From the NCBI GenBank assembly GCA_017559355.1, contig JAFYSL010000023.1:1-64000 (forward strand): a DNA stretch of 64,000 nt, written 5' to 3'. Origin of the DNA: Muribaculaceae bacterium. Lineage in GTDB: Bacteria; Bacteroidota; Bacteroidia; Bacteroidales; Muribaculaceae. Positions 52,674 through 63,195 of the stretch are shown here, piece by piece (position 1 is the first letter of the stretch; each line of letters starts with the position of its first letter). The translations under genes and the position numbers were made by a program. The notes beneath the pieces are model-generated. The model did not search any database. It saw nothing but the letters and a program-made list of their open reading frames with translations, and was not told the origin of the DNA.

Positions 52674-55649
52674 ATGAAGAAAAAAATCCTGATTTCGGCA
52701 ATCGTAGCCACTGCGATTTTTAGTGCTACTGCTCAAATGAATTCTCCAATGATTGAGGGGTATCACGATCGTGCGATATCAATGTATGATGATAAGAATT
52801 ATCAAGGATGTATCGACCAAATGTCGCAATTATTGGAGTTAAATCCTACAGCTCAACAACAAGAGATGGCAGAGTATTATATCGTTATGTCATCAATGAT
52901 GAAGGGAGATGCTGATGCATGCACACTATTGGAGGATTTTATTGTGAAATATCCAACTTCAATATATAGAGTAGATGCGCAAATGGCGATAGGGGATTGC
53001 TATTTCAATGATGAAGATTATGCAACTGCATTGGCTCAATATAAAATGGTTGAACCAAAGTCGTTGGATTATATTCGTGCGAAAGATTATGCCTATCGCA
53101 AAGCATATTGTCACCTCCGTTTAGCTGATTATGCTGATGCATCAAACGAATTCCAACCATTGTTGAAATCAAAAAAATATGGCAATTCGGCTAAGTTTTA
53201 CACTGGATACATTGCTTACACTAACAAAGACTATGGCACTGCTATTGATTTCTTCAATCAAGTGGACTCAAAGTCGAATCTTGGTGAAATGTCGGAATAC
53301 TATAAGAGCCAAGTATATTTCTTGGATAAAGACTATAAGCGTGCATTATCTACTTCTCAAAAACTTCTCAAACGCGATGATGTAGATCCATTATACACTG
53401 CCGAGGCTAATCGCATTGCTGGTGAATCGCTTTACAATTTAGGTGACATAGTGAGAGCAATTCCATATTTGCAATCATATGTTGATGCTGTAGAGTCGCC
53501 ACTACCATCTTCTCGCTATATACTTGGTGTGAGCCAATATAAAAACCACGAATACACTCAAGCAATCGAGTCGCTTGAGGGTGTTGTTGGCGAAGACAAT
53601 GCAATGGGGCAAGGTGCATACCTCTTGATTGGTCAATCGTTATTGAAGAAAAAAGACTATCAAGCAGCGATGTTGGCTCTCAATAAAGCCGTGAAGATGG
53701 ATCACGATTTGGAAATGCAAGAATTGGCATTTTATAACTATGCTGTGGCAAGTTCGCATGGTGGTACAATCCCATTTGGCAACTCAGTAGCAAACTTTGA
53801 GGAATTTTTACGCCGTTTTCCTAATAGCACATTTGCTCCTAAGGTGCAAGAATATGTAGTAACTGGTTATATGGCCGACAATAACTACGAACAAGCATTG
53901 AAGAGCATTGAAGAGATTAAGAAACCAGGTACAAATATTTTAAAAGCAAAACAAAGAGTGTTGTACACACTTGGTACTCGTGACTTTGCTCAAGATAAAA
54001 TCACGCAAGCAATATCTCGATTTATTCAATCAAAGGCTTATGCTAAATATGATGTAGCATTGGCTCGTGAGGCTGACTTATGGTTGGGTAATTGTTATTA
54101 TGTTCAAGAGGATTATGATGATGCCGCTGGTTACTATTTAGCTTATGTAAATGTATCGGCTGACGATGAACCTAATCTACCATTGGCTTATTATAATCTT
54201 GCTTATGCTCGATATAAAAGAGGCAGATATGATGATGCTATTACAAATTTTGAAAATGCACTCGATGACCCAGGATTACTTGACCAAAAGGTCGTTGCTG
54301 ATGCTTATTGCCGCATGGGAGATTGCTTCTATTTCAAAAAAGACTATGTTGCTGCTGCCGAAAACTATGACAGAGCATATGACGAAAATAAGGCCACTGG
54401 CGATTATGCATTATATCAAAAAGCAATGATGAAGGGGTACTGCCGAGATATTAATGCAAAAATTAAAATTCTTGACGAAATGCTTGAAGAATACCCCTCG
54501 TCGGGTATTGCTCCATCTGCTTTGCTTGAAAAAGCACAATGCTATGTTGATCAAGATAGATATAATCAAGCTATTGAAACCTATAAGCAACTTGTGAGAG
54601 AGTATCCTGCTACGGCACAAGGTCGTAACGGATATTTGCAATTAGCGATTGCATATTTGAATAATGGCAACAAAACCGAAGCAATAGAGGCATACAAGGC
54701 CGTAATAACAAATTATGCTACAAGCGACGAAGCACAAGTGGCAAGTCAAGACTTGATGCGCCTATATGCAGCTGACGATCAACTTGAGTCATATACTGCA
54801 TTTATGTCGACTGTGCCAGGTGTTATGCCAATCGAGCAATCAGACATTGAAGAGGCTGCATATAATGCCGCTGAAGCAGCATATTTGAATAATGATGATG
54901 TGAGTCAGTTGCGTTCGTATGTGAAAAAATATCCGGGTGCTATACACGAGGTATCGGCATTGGCGATATTAGCAGAGTATGAATACAAAAACAACAACGA
55001 GGAAAAAGCATTGGCTTATGCTGAAGAGATTATCTCTCGCTACCCCGATAATACATCGGTAGAGTTGGCTCTTTCAATAAAAGCTGAAATTGAGTACAAT
55101 CAAGGCAAAGCAGAAAAGGCACTTGCCGACTACCAAAAATTAGAGAAATGTGCATCATCAACAAGAGTGTTGAATGAAGCGCGTATGGGTATTCTTCGAG
55201 CAGCTTATGACTTGGAAAAATATGGTATTGTGATAGAAAAAGCCAATGAATTGTTGAACTCGCAAAATGACGACGAATTAGAATCGGAGGTGATGTATGC
55301 AAAATCGATATCGTTGAGTCGTACAGGTAAGGCATCTGAATCAATTGAGATATGGGAGTCACTTGCTGAAGATGTTGAGGATATCTATGGAGCAATGAGT
55401 GCTATTGAATTATCACAATACTACTACGAGATCGGTGAACTTGAAAATGCTCGTATCGTAATTGAGGAATTCTTATCATCGGGCACACCACACCAATATT
55501 GGTTGGCTCGTGGTTACATCGTATTGTCAGATATCAACCGCAAAGAGGGAAAAACATTTGAAGCAAATGAATATTTGCGCACATTGCGTGATAACTACCC
55601 CGGTGGAGATGCTGATATTTTCAAAATGATTGATGAACGTCTTAAATAA
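52674..55649 (+). CDS. Large exported TPR protein
   Basis: 991 aa. The signal peptide MKKKILISAIVATAIFSATA is cleaved near residue 20. The rest is almost all tetratricopeptide repeats (for example YKSQVYFLDKDYKRALSTSQ, YNLAYARYKRGRYDDAITNF, ALLEKAQCYVDQDRYNQAIE), about twenty helical pairs without an enzyme domain. It is probably a periplasmic scaffold. Part of it resembles YbgF/BamD-like repeats with a consensus of Ala, Tyr and acidic residues. It is 8 bp upstream of the outer-membrane barrel gene, so the two should act together. Function unknown. Confidence 0.85.
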   Translation: MKKKILISAIVATAIFSATAQMNSPMIEGYHDRAISMYDDKNYQGCIDQMSQLLELNPTAQQQEMAEYYIVMSSMMKGDADACTLLEDFIVKYPTSIYRVDAQMAIGDCYFNDEDYATALAQYKMVEPKSLDYIRAKDYAYRKAYCHLRLADYADASNEFQPLLKSKKYGNSAKFYTGYIAYTNKDYGTAIDFFNQVDSKSNLGEMSEYYKSQVYFLDKDYKRALSTSQKLLKRDDVDPLYTAEANRIAGESLYNLGDIVRAIPYLQSYVDAVESPLPSSRYILGVSQYKNHEYTQAIESLEGVVGEDNAMGQGAYLLIGQSLLKKKDYQAAMLALNKAVKMDHDLEMQELAFYNYAVASSHGGTIPFGNSVANFEEFLRRFPNSTFAPKVQEYVVTGYMADNNYEQALKSIEEIKKPGTNILKAKQRVLYTLGTRDFAQDKITQAISRFIQSKAYAKYDVALAREADLWLGNCYYVQEDYDDAAGYYLAYVNVSADDEPNLPLAYYNLAYARYKRGRYDDAITNFENALDDPGLLDQKVVADAYCRMGDCFYFKKDYVAAAENYDRAYDENKATGDYALYQKAMMKGYCRDINAKIKILDEMLEEYPSSGIAPSALLEKAQCYVDQDRYNQAIETYKQLVREYPATAQGRNGYLQLAIAYLNNGNKTEAIEAYKAVITNYATSDEAQVASQDLMRLYAADDQLESYTAFMSTVPGVMPIEQSDIEEAAYNAAEAAYLNNDDVSQLRSYVKKYPGAIHEVSALAILAEYEYKNNNEEKALAYAEEIISRYPDNTSVELALSIKAEIEYNQGKAEKALADYQKLEKCASSTRVLNEARMGILRAAYDLEKYGIVIEKANELLNSQNDDELESEVMYAKSISLSRTGKASESIEIWESLAEDVEDIYGAMSAIELSQYYYEIGELENARIVIEEFLSSGTPHQYWLARGYIVLSDINRKEGKTFEANEYLRTLRDNYPGGDADIFKMIDERLK

Positions 55650-55657
55650 AGATTGAT

Positions 55658-57496
55658 ATGAATAAGATGCGATATATACTTACTCTTGTTGCGATTGCAG
55701 TAGCATTAGGTGCAACATCACAAGAATTGAGCAAAGAGATAACAATCGATAAAGATATCGTTCCCGAGTTGAAGGAAACGAGTAAGATGACAATTTCACC
55801 TCAAATTCCTGTATCAACCATAAAACATTCGCCTTTGTCATTTAATGATAGAGCGAAGACTGCCGAGGTGTCTGCGTTTATAACACAACTCGAACCAGCC
55901 GATAATGTTGATACAATGAAATTATCTCCTTATCGTGGCTATGCAATGTTGGGCTATTTCCCTATCTACAACCTTGATTTTTCGGCAGGGTATCGAATTG
56001 TTGATAGTGAAGACATGAAACTCAACACATGGGTGCAATATAATGGCAAAACCTATGATGGAAAAGTGAGAAGTGGTGAAGAGTTTACATTTGATGATCA
56101 TGAAGTGAATGTCGATATTGACTTTGCTCATAGAATTTCTCAAAGAACTTTGTTGACTGCTGTCGCAGGTTACTCTTTTAACGCATTTACTTATCCTTGG
56201 AAGAAGGGATTTGCTCAAAATGTACATCGTACAAATGTAGATGCCAAATGGTTGTCGTCTATAGGAGGTTTGAAATACAACGTTGGATTAGGATATAGCT
56301 ATTTTGGATTTGAAAAGGGTATAAGTGCTGCCACTCAAACTGAGGTGGACTCATTAGCGGAAAAATATAGGTTTGATTTTGGCAACGCGCTTAATCCTAT
56401 AAAAGAGCATGTAGGTTATGTAAATGCTGGCGCAACAATTGAAATGAGTGATTTATCAACTGTTGGATTAGACTTTGCAACAACAATGCTTTTTGATGAG
56501 CATTCAACAACCGAGTGGTGGGCACAATATTATGGTTCTGGTTGTTATGAAAATTATAAACCATACAATCGAGCGATATTCTCGTTGACTCCTCATTATG
56601 ACTTGACATATAAGAATTTGAAAGCCAAAATAGGTGTAAAGTTAGATTTTCAAGCTGGAACCTCGGTTGATAAGAACTTTACAGTTGCACCAGATGTGCA
56701 TTTCGACTGGTCAACAACCGAGCTTGATTGGGCGGGATTTACAACACTCTCGGCGTATGCAAACTTTACTGGTGGAGTGCATGCAAATACAATATCGTCA
56801 ATGTTTGAAGAATCACACTATTTCTCTCCATTGATGGCTTATGATCAATCTGAATTGCCATTGGTGGCTGATGCAGGTGTGATATTTGGTCCATTTAAGG
56901 GTGCAACATTAGAACTGTTTGGTGGTTATGCAATGGCTAATGATTGGTATATGCCTATTGTAGATACAGACGAAAGAAGACACGAAAATTATAATCAAAA
57001 AATGGAGCAAACTGACATTCGTGGTTGGCATGTGGGTGTAGGAGCTTCATATAGTTATAAAAAATGGGCTAAAATTGAAGCTCGATATACAGTAGCTCCA
57101 CAACAAACAGATAAGCAATACTATATTGATCATTCTGCTGATAAAGAATCAAATGGATATTTTATGTGGCGCGACCGAGCAAAGCATGTAGTGAATGCAT
57201 CGCTTATGGTAACTCCTATATCTTCGCTTGATATTTCGCTTGATTATGAATATCGTGGAGGTCGTCACACTTATGAAATGATTTTCCACTCAAACCAATT
57301 CATAAATGCTTTTGAGTATAATCGTGTTTCACTTGGTCATGTAAATAATCTTTCTCTTGGAGGATTATATCGACTTACCGATCAATGGAGTTTCTTTGCT
57401 CGTTTAGAAAACTTGTTTAATCACAAATATGAACTCCTTTACGATATTCCATCACAAGGATTTACAGGGTTGGTAGGAGCAACATATAAATTTTAA
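55658..57496 (+). CDS. TonB-receptor-like outer-membrane barrel without plug domain
   Basis: 612 aa. Signal peptide MNKMRYILTLVAIAVALGATS. A conserved segment of about 85 residues follows, with proline-rich motifs (VPELKETSKMTISPQIPV; LSFNDRAK). Beta strands then start at about 105 (RGYAMLGYFPIYNLDFSAGY). The C-terminus WSFFARLENLFNHKYELL and final TYKF are those of TonB-dependent receptors. No plug or TonB box is recognisable, and the N-terminal segment is too short for one. It therefore resembles a pore or docking barrel. It follows the TPR protein by 8 bp, and a terminator closes the unit. Confidence 0.82.
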   Translation: MNKMRYILTLVAIAVALGATSQELSKEITIDKDIVPELKETSKMTISPQIPVSTIKHSPLSFNDRAKTAEVSAFITQLEPADNVDTMKLSPYRGYAMLGYFPIYNLDFSAGYRIVDSEDMKLNTWVQYNGKTYDGKVRSGEEFTFDDHEVNVDIDFAHRISQRTLLTAVAGYSFNAFTYPWKKGFAQNVHRTNVDAKWLSSIGGLKYNVGLGYSYFGFEKGISAATQTEVDSLAEKYRFDFGNALNPIKEHVGYVNAGATIEMSDLSTVGLDFATTMLFDEHSTTEWWAQYYGSGCYENYKPYNRAIFSLTPHYDLTYKNLKAKIGVKLDFQAGTSVDKNFTVAPDVHFDWSTTELDWAGFTTLSAYANFTGGVHANTISSMFEESHYFSPLMAYDQSELPLVADAGVIFGPFKGATLELFGGYAMANDWYMPIVDTDERRHENYNQKMEQTDIRGWHVGVGASYSYKKWAKIEARYTVAPQQTDKQYYIDHSADKESNGYFMWRDRAKHVVNASLMVTPISSLDISLDYEYRGGRHTYEMIFHSNQFINAFEYNRVSLGHVNNLSLGGLYRLTDQWSFFARLENLFNHKYELLYDIPSQGFTGLVGATYKF

Positions 57497-57530
57497 TAAA
57501 CCCCAATAATTTTAGACAAAACAATATAAA

Positions 57531-57573
57531 ACGGTGTGTGGTTGATGAAAATCATCACACACCGTTGCTTTTT
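57531..57573 (+). terminator. Intrinsic terminator after the barrel gene
   Basis: Long stem ACGGTGTGTG / CACACACCGT, extended by GTTGAT/ATCAT with a bulge and a GAAA loop, followed by CTTTTTG. Confidence 0.85.
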
Positions 57574-57634
57574 GTATAAAAATTGGCTGATTTGGAGATA
57601 TATAGGTTATATAAACGCAAAAATCGGCAATCAA

Positions 57635-57667
57635 CTTGGTGTAATACAAAGAAATTTTGTATATTTG
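57635..57667 (+). promoter_or_regulatory. Promoter of secDF
   Basis: -7 box TATATTTG (57660-57667) with TTG (57636-57638) 21 bp upstream. The start codon follows 55 bp later. Confidence 0.6.
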
Positions 57668-57722
57668 CAAGCTGAAATAGACTCGAAAAACAATTAATAA
57701 CTTAAAATAATATTAACTTAAA

Positions 57723-60623
57723 ATGCAAAGTAAAGGAACTTTAGGAACAACCGTTTCTGGCATTATCGCTATTTTCTTGGTGATAGTGTGTCTCTTCTAC
57801 ATGTCATTCTCTTTTGTATCAAATAGCTACGAAAAGAAAGCTGAAGAGTATGCTCTTCAATTGGCTGGTGAAGAAGGAAGCGAATCTGAGACTTACAACA
57901 TGGCTTATAACCAATACCTTAAAAGCCACGGTGATTCAACAGTTTATCTCGGTTATACTCTCAACGAGGTGCGTAAATGGGGTGTAAACCTCGGTCTTGA
58001 CCTCAAGGGTGGTATGAACGTAATTCTTCAATTGGAAATGCCCGACGTAGTTCGTGGTATGGCTAATGTTGCTGCAAATGACACAGTGTTTGAAAAAGCA
58101 CTTCAATTTGCTGACGAACAAGTAGCAAAACACCAATCTGATGACTTCGTAGGTTCATTCATCGAAGAGTATAGCAAACTTAATCCAAAAGCAAACTATG
58201 CTGAATTGTTCAAGGACAAAGTAGCTAAAGGTGATGATGCTGATGCTGTAAGAGCAAAAATTAAAGAAGAGGTTAAGAGCCTCGTAGAAACTTCGGCAAC
58301 TAACGTACTCCGTAGCCGTATCGACCAATTTGGTGTTGTTTCTCCTAACATTCAAGTGCTTAAAGATAAAGATGGTCAAATCCTTCTTGAACTCCCAGGT
58401 GTAAAAGACCACGATCGTGTTCGCGAACTTTTGCTCCGTTCTGCTGCTCTTGAATTCTATACAGCTTATAAGATGGAAGATCGCACAAGCGCATTCAATG
58501 CTCTTGCTCAACTCGATCAAGCATTTGCTGCTGACTCAGTTAACGCTGGTAAAAAATCACTCTTCAACTATGTATTAAACTCTAACCCAGGTGCATCAAT
58601 TGCTGGTTATATAGCTGATGAAATGGGCGTTGCAGCAGTTGATTCTATCTTGGCTTATGGTGAGGCTAAAAAAATCCTCCCTGCTGATATGGAACTTCGT
58701 TGGAGTGTAAAACCTGAAAAATATACCGACCGCACTACTGGCGAAGAAATCGTTCTTGGTTATGGTCTTTATGTATTGCAATCAACAAATGGCAAACCTG
58801 CACTTAATGGTGACTGTGTAGTTGATGCATCTACAGGTTTTGATGACTTCAAAGGTAATACAGTATCTATGACAATGAATGGCGAAGGTGCTAAAGGTTG
58901 GGCTCGTGTAACAGGTGCTAACGTAGGTAACCAAATCGCTATCGTTCTTGATGATCGTGTATATTCTGCTCCTAACGTAAACGACGCTATCGAAGGTGGT
59001 AGTTCAGAAATTACTGGTGACTTCACTGTAGAAGAAGCAAAAGACTTGGCTAACGTATTGAAGAGTGGTAAAATGACCGCTAAGGTTGAAATCATCTCTG
59101 ACATGGTTATCGGTCCATCACTTGGTCAACAAGCTATTGAAGCTGGTTTCACTTCATTCATCGTTGCTCTCGTGTTGTTGATGATCTTCATGATGGCTTA
59201 CTATGGTGTTATCCCAGGTATTGTAGCTAACTTCGCTCTTATCTGCAACTTGTTCTTCACATTTGGTATCCTCTCTTCATTCCAAGCAGTATTGACAATG
59301 TCGGGTATCGCCGGTATCGTTCTTGCTCTCGGTATGGCAGTGGACGCTAACGTACTTATCTTCGAACGTACAAAAGAAGAACTTCGCGCTGGTAAAAACG
59401 TACGCGCAGCTATCGCTGACGGTTACAGCAACGCATTCTCTGCAATCTTCGACTCTAACTTGACTTCAATTATTACTGGTGTTATCTTGATGTACTTCGG
59501 TACAGGTCCTATCAAAGGTTTCGCAACTACATTGATTATCGGTATCGTTTGTTCATTCTTCACAGCAGTATATTTGAGCCGTATCGTATTCATCTGGTGG
59601 GGTAAAACAAAAGCATTCCAAAAACTTACATTCACTACTGCATTGTCAAAGAATGTATTTACTAACGCTAACTATAACTTCCTCGGTGCTCGCAAAGTTT
59701 CATTCTCTATTTGCGCAGCGTTCATCGTTGTTGTTATTGCATCTTTCTTCATGAAAGGTCTTAACCAAGGTATCGACTTCTCAGGTGGTCGCAACTATGT
59801 TGCTAAATTTGAACAAAGCGTAGATCCAGTTAAGCTTCAAGAAGAACTCGCTCCTGCGTTTGAAGGTGCTTCTGTATCAGTTATCACTATTGAAAACTCT
59901 AACCAAGTTCGTATTTCAACAAACTACAAAATTGAAAACGACGAGGCTAGCGTAGATAAAGAAATCGCTGATAAATTGTTTGAAGTATTGAAACCTTACC
60001 TTCGTGAAGGTATGACTGCTGAAGAATTCTCTACTACCGACGCAAGCCAAGGTATCATCAGTTCTCAAAAAGTAGGTCCTACTGTGGCTGACGATATGCG
60101 CACAAGCGCAATCATTGCTGTGATTCTTTCACTTATCGCAATGTTCCTCTACATCTTGTTGCGTTTCCGTAATGTAGCATTCTCTGTAGGTGCTCTTGCA
60201 GCAGTAGCATTCACAACATTCTCTATCATTGGTGTTTACTCAATCTCTTGGGGTTGGTTGCCATTTGCAATGGAAGTTGACCAAAACTTCATCGCTGCAA
60301 TCTTGACAATCATCGGTTACCAAATCAATGACACAGTGGTGGTATTTGACCGTGTACGTGAAAATGTAGGTCTTTATCCTAAACAAGACTTCTTCACTAC
60401 TATCAATAAGTCAATCAACTCAACATTGGGTCGTACAGTGATGACATCAGCTACTACATTGCTCGTGTTGCTTTGTATCTTCATCCTCGGTGGTGATGCA
60501 ATCCGTAGCTTCGTATTCGCAATGTTGCTTGGTGTAATCATCGGTACTCTTGCTACTATGTTTGTAGCATCACCTGTTGCTTACCTCACTGACCGTCGCA
60601 AAGCAAAGAAAGCTTCAAAGTAA
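57723..60623 (+). CDS. secDF: Fused protein-translocase subunit SecDF
   Basis: 966 aa, SecD and SecF in one chain as in many Bacteroidota. It uses the proton gradient to pull exported proteins through SecYEG. The SecD half (1-about 630) has GLDLKGGMNVILQLEMPD (95-112), the first periplasmic domain with LRSRIDQFGVVSPNIQ (about 197-212), GAKGWARVTGANVGNQIAIVLDDRVYSAP (about 390-418), and TM4 with GMAVDANVLIFERTKEEL. The SecF half (about 650-966) starts FLGARKVSFSICAAF and has GIDFSGGRNYVAKF and GYQINDTVVVFDRVREN. Its codon bias (GGT, ATC, TTC, CGT) is as strong as in the Sus locus, implying high expression. Confidence 0.98.
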   Translation: MQSKGTLGTTVSGIIAIFLVIVCLFYMSFSFVSNSYEKKAEEYALQLAGEEGSESETYNMAYNQYLKSHGDSTVYLGYTLNEVRKWGVNLGLDLKGGMNVILQLEMPDVVRGMANVAANDTVFEKALQFADEQVAKHQSDDFVGSFIEEYSKLNPKANYAELFKDKVAKGDDADAVRAKIKEEVKSLVETSATNVLRSRIDQFGVVSPNIQVLKDKDGQILLELPGVKDHDRVRELLLRSAALEFYTAYKMEDRTSAFNALAQLDQAFAADSVNAGKKSLFNYVLNSNPGASIAGYIADEMGVAAVDSILAYGEAKKILPADMELRWSVKPEKYTDRTTGEEIVLGYGLYVLQSTNGKPALNGDCVVDASTGFDDFKGNTVSMTMNGEGAKGWARVTGANVGNQIAIVLDDRVYSAPNVNDAIEGGSSEITGDFTVEEAKDLANVLKSGKMTAKVEIISDMVIGPSLGQQAIEAGFTSFIVALVLLMIFMMAYYGVIPGIVANFALICNLFFTFGILSSFQAVLTMSGIAGIVLALGMAVDANVLIFERTKEELRAGKNVRAAIADGYSNAFSAIFDSNLTSIITGVILMYFGTGPIKGFATTLIIGIVCSFFTAVYLSRIVFIWWGKTKAFQKLTFTTALSKNVFTNANYNFLGARKVSFSICAAFIVVVIASFFMKGLNQGIDFSGGRNYVAKFEQSVDPVKLQEELAPAFEGASVSVITIENSNQVRISTNYKIENDEASVDKEIADKLFEVLKPYLREGMTAEEFSTTDASQGIISSQKVGPTVADDMRTSAIIAVILSLIAMFLYILLRFRNVAFSVGALAAVAFTTFSIIGVYSISWGWLPFAMEVDQNFIAAILTIIGYQINDTVVVFDRVRENVGLYPKQDFFTTINKSINSTLGRTVMTSATTLLVLLCIFILGGDAIRSFVFAMLLGVIIGTLATMFVASPVAYLTDRRKAKKASK

Positions 60624-60646
60624 TAAACTAACACATCTATATTTGG

Positions 60647-60683
60647 CGACCGTTATCATGCGATAACGGTCGCTTTATTTTTG
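60647..60683 (+). terminator. Intrinsic terminator of secDF
   Basis: Perfect 12-bp stem GCGACCGTTATC (60647-60658) / GATAACGGTCGC (60663-60674) with loop ATGC, followed by TTTATTTTT. Confidence 0.92.
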
Positions 60684-60810
60684 GACAAAAATCTCGGTCC
60701 TCTATATAATAATGTGTATTTTGCTCCAATTTTCACCCAAATATGGGAAAACAATGTTAAAAAATAGCTGATAATTTATTGATAATAGTAGCTATATGAT
60801 TTCTTTTTTC

Positions 60811-60818
60811 TAATTTTG
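60811..60818 (+). promoter_or_regulatory. -7 box of topA
   Basis: TAATTTTG, 29 bp before the topA start. The upstream -33 region has no clear TTG. Confidence 0.5.
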
Positions 60819-60847
60819 TCGGTCGAAAATTAAAATAGGAATAGTAT

Positions 60848-63190
60848 ATGCTGAAAAATTTAGTAATAGTCGAATCACCAGCTAAAGCCAAAACTATCGA
60901 AAAATTCCTTGGCAAAGATTATAAAGTAATGTCGAGTTACGGTCATATTCGTGACTTGAAGAAAAAGAATTTCAGCATTGATGTTGAGAATAACTTCCAA
61001 CCTATATATGAAATCCCTTCAGATAAGAAGGATCTTGTAGCACAATTAAAGAAAATGGCAAGTGAGGCACAAATGGTGTGGCTCGCTTCCGATGAGGACC
61101 GCGAAGGGGAAGCTATCTCATGGCACCTTTATGAAGTGTTGGGATTGAAACCTGAGAATACTCGTCGTATTGTGTTTCATGAAATTACAAAAAATGCAAT
61201 TCTCAATGCGATTGAGAACCCTCGTTCGATAGATATGAACCTTGTTGATGCACAACAAGCTCGTCGAGTACTTGACCGCATCGTGGGTTTTGAACTTTCT
61301 CCAGTATTGTGGAAGAAAATCAAGCCAGCACTCTCTGCGGGTCGTGTGCAATCGGTAGCAGTGCGCCTTATCGTAGAGCGCGAAGAGGAAATTAAAGGTT
61401 TCCAATCTGAACCATATTTCAGAGTAAATGCAGTATTTACTACTGCTGATGGTGCTGAGGTGAAAGCAGAATTGTCAAAACGTCTCTCAGGTCAAAAAGA
61501 AGCGCACGATTTCCTCCAAGATTGTATAGGTGCTATATACAATGTTACTGATGTAACAGTAAAACCTGTGAAAAAATCGCCTGCACCACCATTTACAACC
61601 TCAACATTGCAACAAGAGGCATCGCGTAAACTTGGTTTTACAGTATCGCAAACAATGATGGTGGCTCAACGACTATATGAAGCAGGACATATCACATATA
61701 TGCGTACCGACTCGGTAAATCTATCTTCGTTGGCTATAAATACTATCTCGGCTGAGATTAAGGAGAAACTTGGAGAACAATATCTCAAGGTGCGTCGCTA
61801 TCACACCAATTCTAAAGGTGCTCAAGAGGCTCACGAAGCGATTCGCCCAACATACATCAACAATCAAACAATCGATGGTACATCGCAAGAAAAACGCCTC
61901 TACGGGCTTATTTGGAAGCGTACAATTGCATCGCAGATGGCTGATGCCGAATTGGAGAAGACTACTATCGAAATCCATCCTTCAACTCGTAGCGAGCATT
62001 TCGTTGCAACTGGTGAGGTTATCAAATTTGATGGTTTCTTGAATGTATATATCGAGGGGCATGATGATGATAATGCTGAAAGAGCTTCAGAAGGATTGCT
62101 CCCTGCAATGAATGTAGGAGATGCTCTCGTAAATAAAGATATTGTAGCAACTCAACGCTTTACTCAACAACCTATCCGTTACACCGAGGCATCACTCGTG
62201 AAAAAGATGGAAGAATTGGGTATTGGTCGCCCATCAACATACGCTCCTACTATCTCAACTATTCAACAACGTGAATATGTTGAGAAGGGTGACAAACAAG
62301 GAGAAAAACGTGAATTTATGACTCTCACTCTCAAAGGAGACAAAATCACAACTCGCACAAAAAGCGAAACAGTGGGTGCTGATAAGGGTAAACTTATCCC
62401 TACCGATATAGGTGTAGTAGTTAATGAATTCTTGACTAAATATTTCCCTAATATCCTTGATTATAACTTCACAGCCAAGGTTGAAGAGAAATTTGACGAC
62501 GTAGCTGAAGGTAAGTTGTTGTGGACCGACGAAATTAACTCTTTCTATACAATCTTTCACCCTGGAGTTGAAGAGGCTATGAATATGCGTCTTGAACACA
62601 AAGTAGGTGAGCGTCAATTGGGTGTGGATCCTAAAACAGGCAAACCAGTATCGGTGAAGATTGGTCGCTTCGGTCCACTCGTGCAATTGGGCGAGGGTGA
62701 CACCGAAGAGAAACCTCAATTTGCATCGTTGTTAAAAGGTCAATCAGTGTCAACTATTACACTTGAAGAGGCTTTGAAACTATTTGAATTCCCACGCACT
62801 ATTGGTGAGTTTGAAGGAAAAGATGTAACGATAGCAGTGGGTCGCTTTGGTCCATATATCAAGCACGATAATAAGTTTGTGTCAATTCCTAAGGATTATG
62901 CACCAGCAGCAATTTCACTTGATGAAGCAGTGCAATTAATCGTAGATAAACGAGATGCTGAGACGAAGAAGGTGGTTAAGGTATTTGCCGAAGATAAAGA
63001 TTTACAAATCCTTAATGGTCGTTATGGAATATATATTGTTTACAAGAAGTCAAATTATAAGATTCCAAAGACCGTAAAAGATCCTGCTGAATTGACTTTA
63101 GAAGAGTGTAAAGAGATAATTGAATCGCAAGATTCTGCTCCTAAAAAGACTGCGACTCGTCGTCGTGCAACAACACGTAAAAAAGCATAA
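60848..63190 (+). CDS. topA: DNA topoisomerase I
   Basis: 780 aa type IA topoisomerase that relaxes negative supercoils. The Toprim domain has NLVIVESPAKAKTIEKFLG (4-22; catalytic Glu9) and LASDEDREGEAISWHL with the metal-binding Asp pair (near 80). The active-site Tyr284 is in HITYMRTDSVNLSS, and the RPTYINN and GIGRPSTYAPTIS segments follow. The C-terminus lacks the Cys4 zinc fingers of E. coli and instead has two repeats of about 50 residues (KIGRFGPLVQLGEG and VGRFGPYIKHDNK), ending in a basic tail RRRATTRKKA. rluA-type gene follows 5 bp later. Confidence 0.98.
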   Translation: MLKNLVIVESPAKAKTIEKFLGKDYKVMSSYGHIRDLKKKNFSIDVENNFQPIYEIPSDKKDLVAQLKKMASEAQMVWLASDEDREGEAISWHLYEVLGLKPENTRRIVFHEITKNAILNAIENPRSIDMNLVDAQQARRVLDRIVGFELSPVLWKKIKPALSAGRVQSVAVRLIVEREEEIKGFQSEPYFRVNAVFTTADGAEVKAELSKRLSGQKEAHDFLQDCIGAIYNVTDVTVKPVKKSPAPPFTTSTLQQEASRKLGFTVSQTMMVAQRLYEAGHITYMRTDSVNLSSLAINTISAEIKEKLGEQYLKVRRYHTNSKGAQEAHEAIRPTYINNQTIDGTSQEKRLYGLIWKRTIASQMADAELEKTTIEIHPSTRSEHFVATGEVIKFDGFLNVYIEGHDDDNAERASEGLLPAMNVGDALVNKDIVATQRFTQQPIRYTEASLVKKMEELGIGRPSTYAPTISTIQQREYVEKGDKQGEKREFMTLTLKGDKITTRTKSETVGADKGKLIPTDIGVVVNEFLTKYFPNILDYNFTAKVEEKFDDVAEGKLLWTDEINSFYTIFHPGVEEAMNMRLEHKVGERQLGVDPKTGKPVSVKIGRFGPLVQLGEGDTEEKPQFASLLKGQSVSTITLEEALKLFEFPRTIGEFEGKDVTIAVGRFGPYIKHDNKFVSIPKDYAPAAISLDEAVQLIVDKRDAETKKVVKVFAEDKDLQILNGRYGIYIVYKKSNYKIPKTVKDPAELTLEECKEIIESQDSAPKKTATRRRATTRKKA

Positions 63191-63195
63191 TCCCT

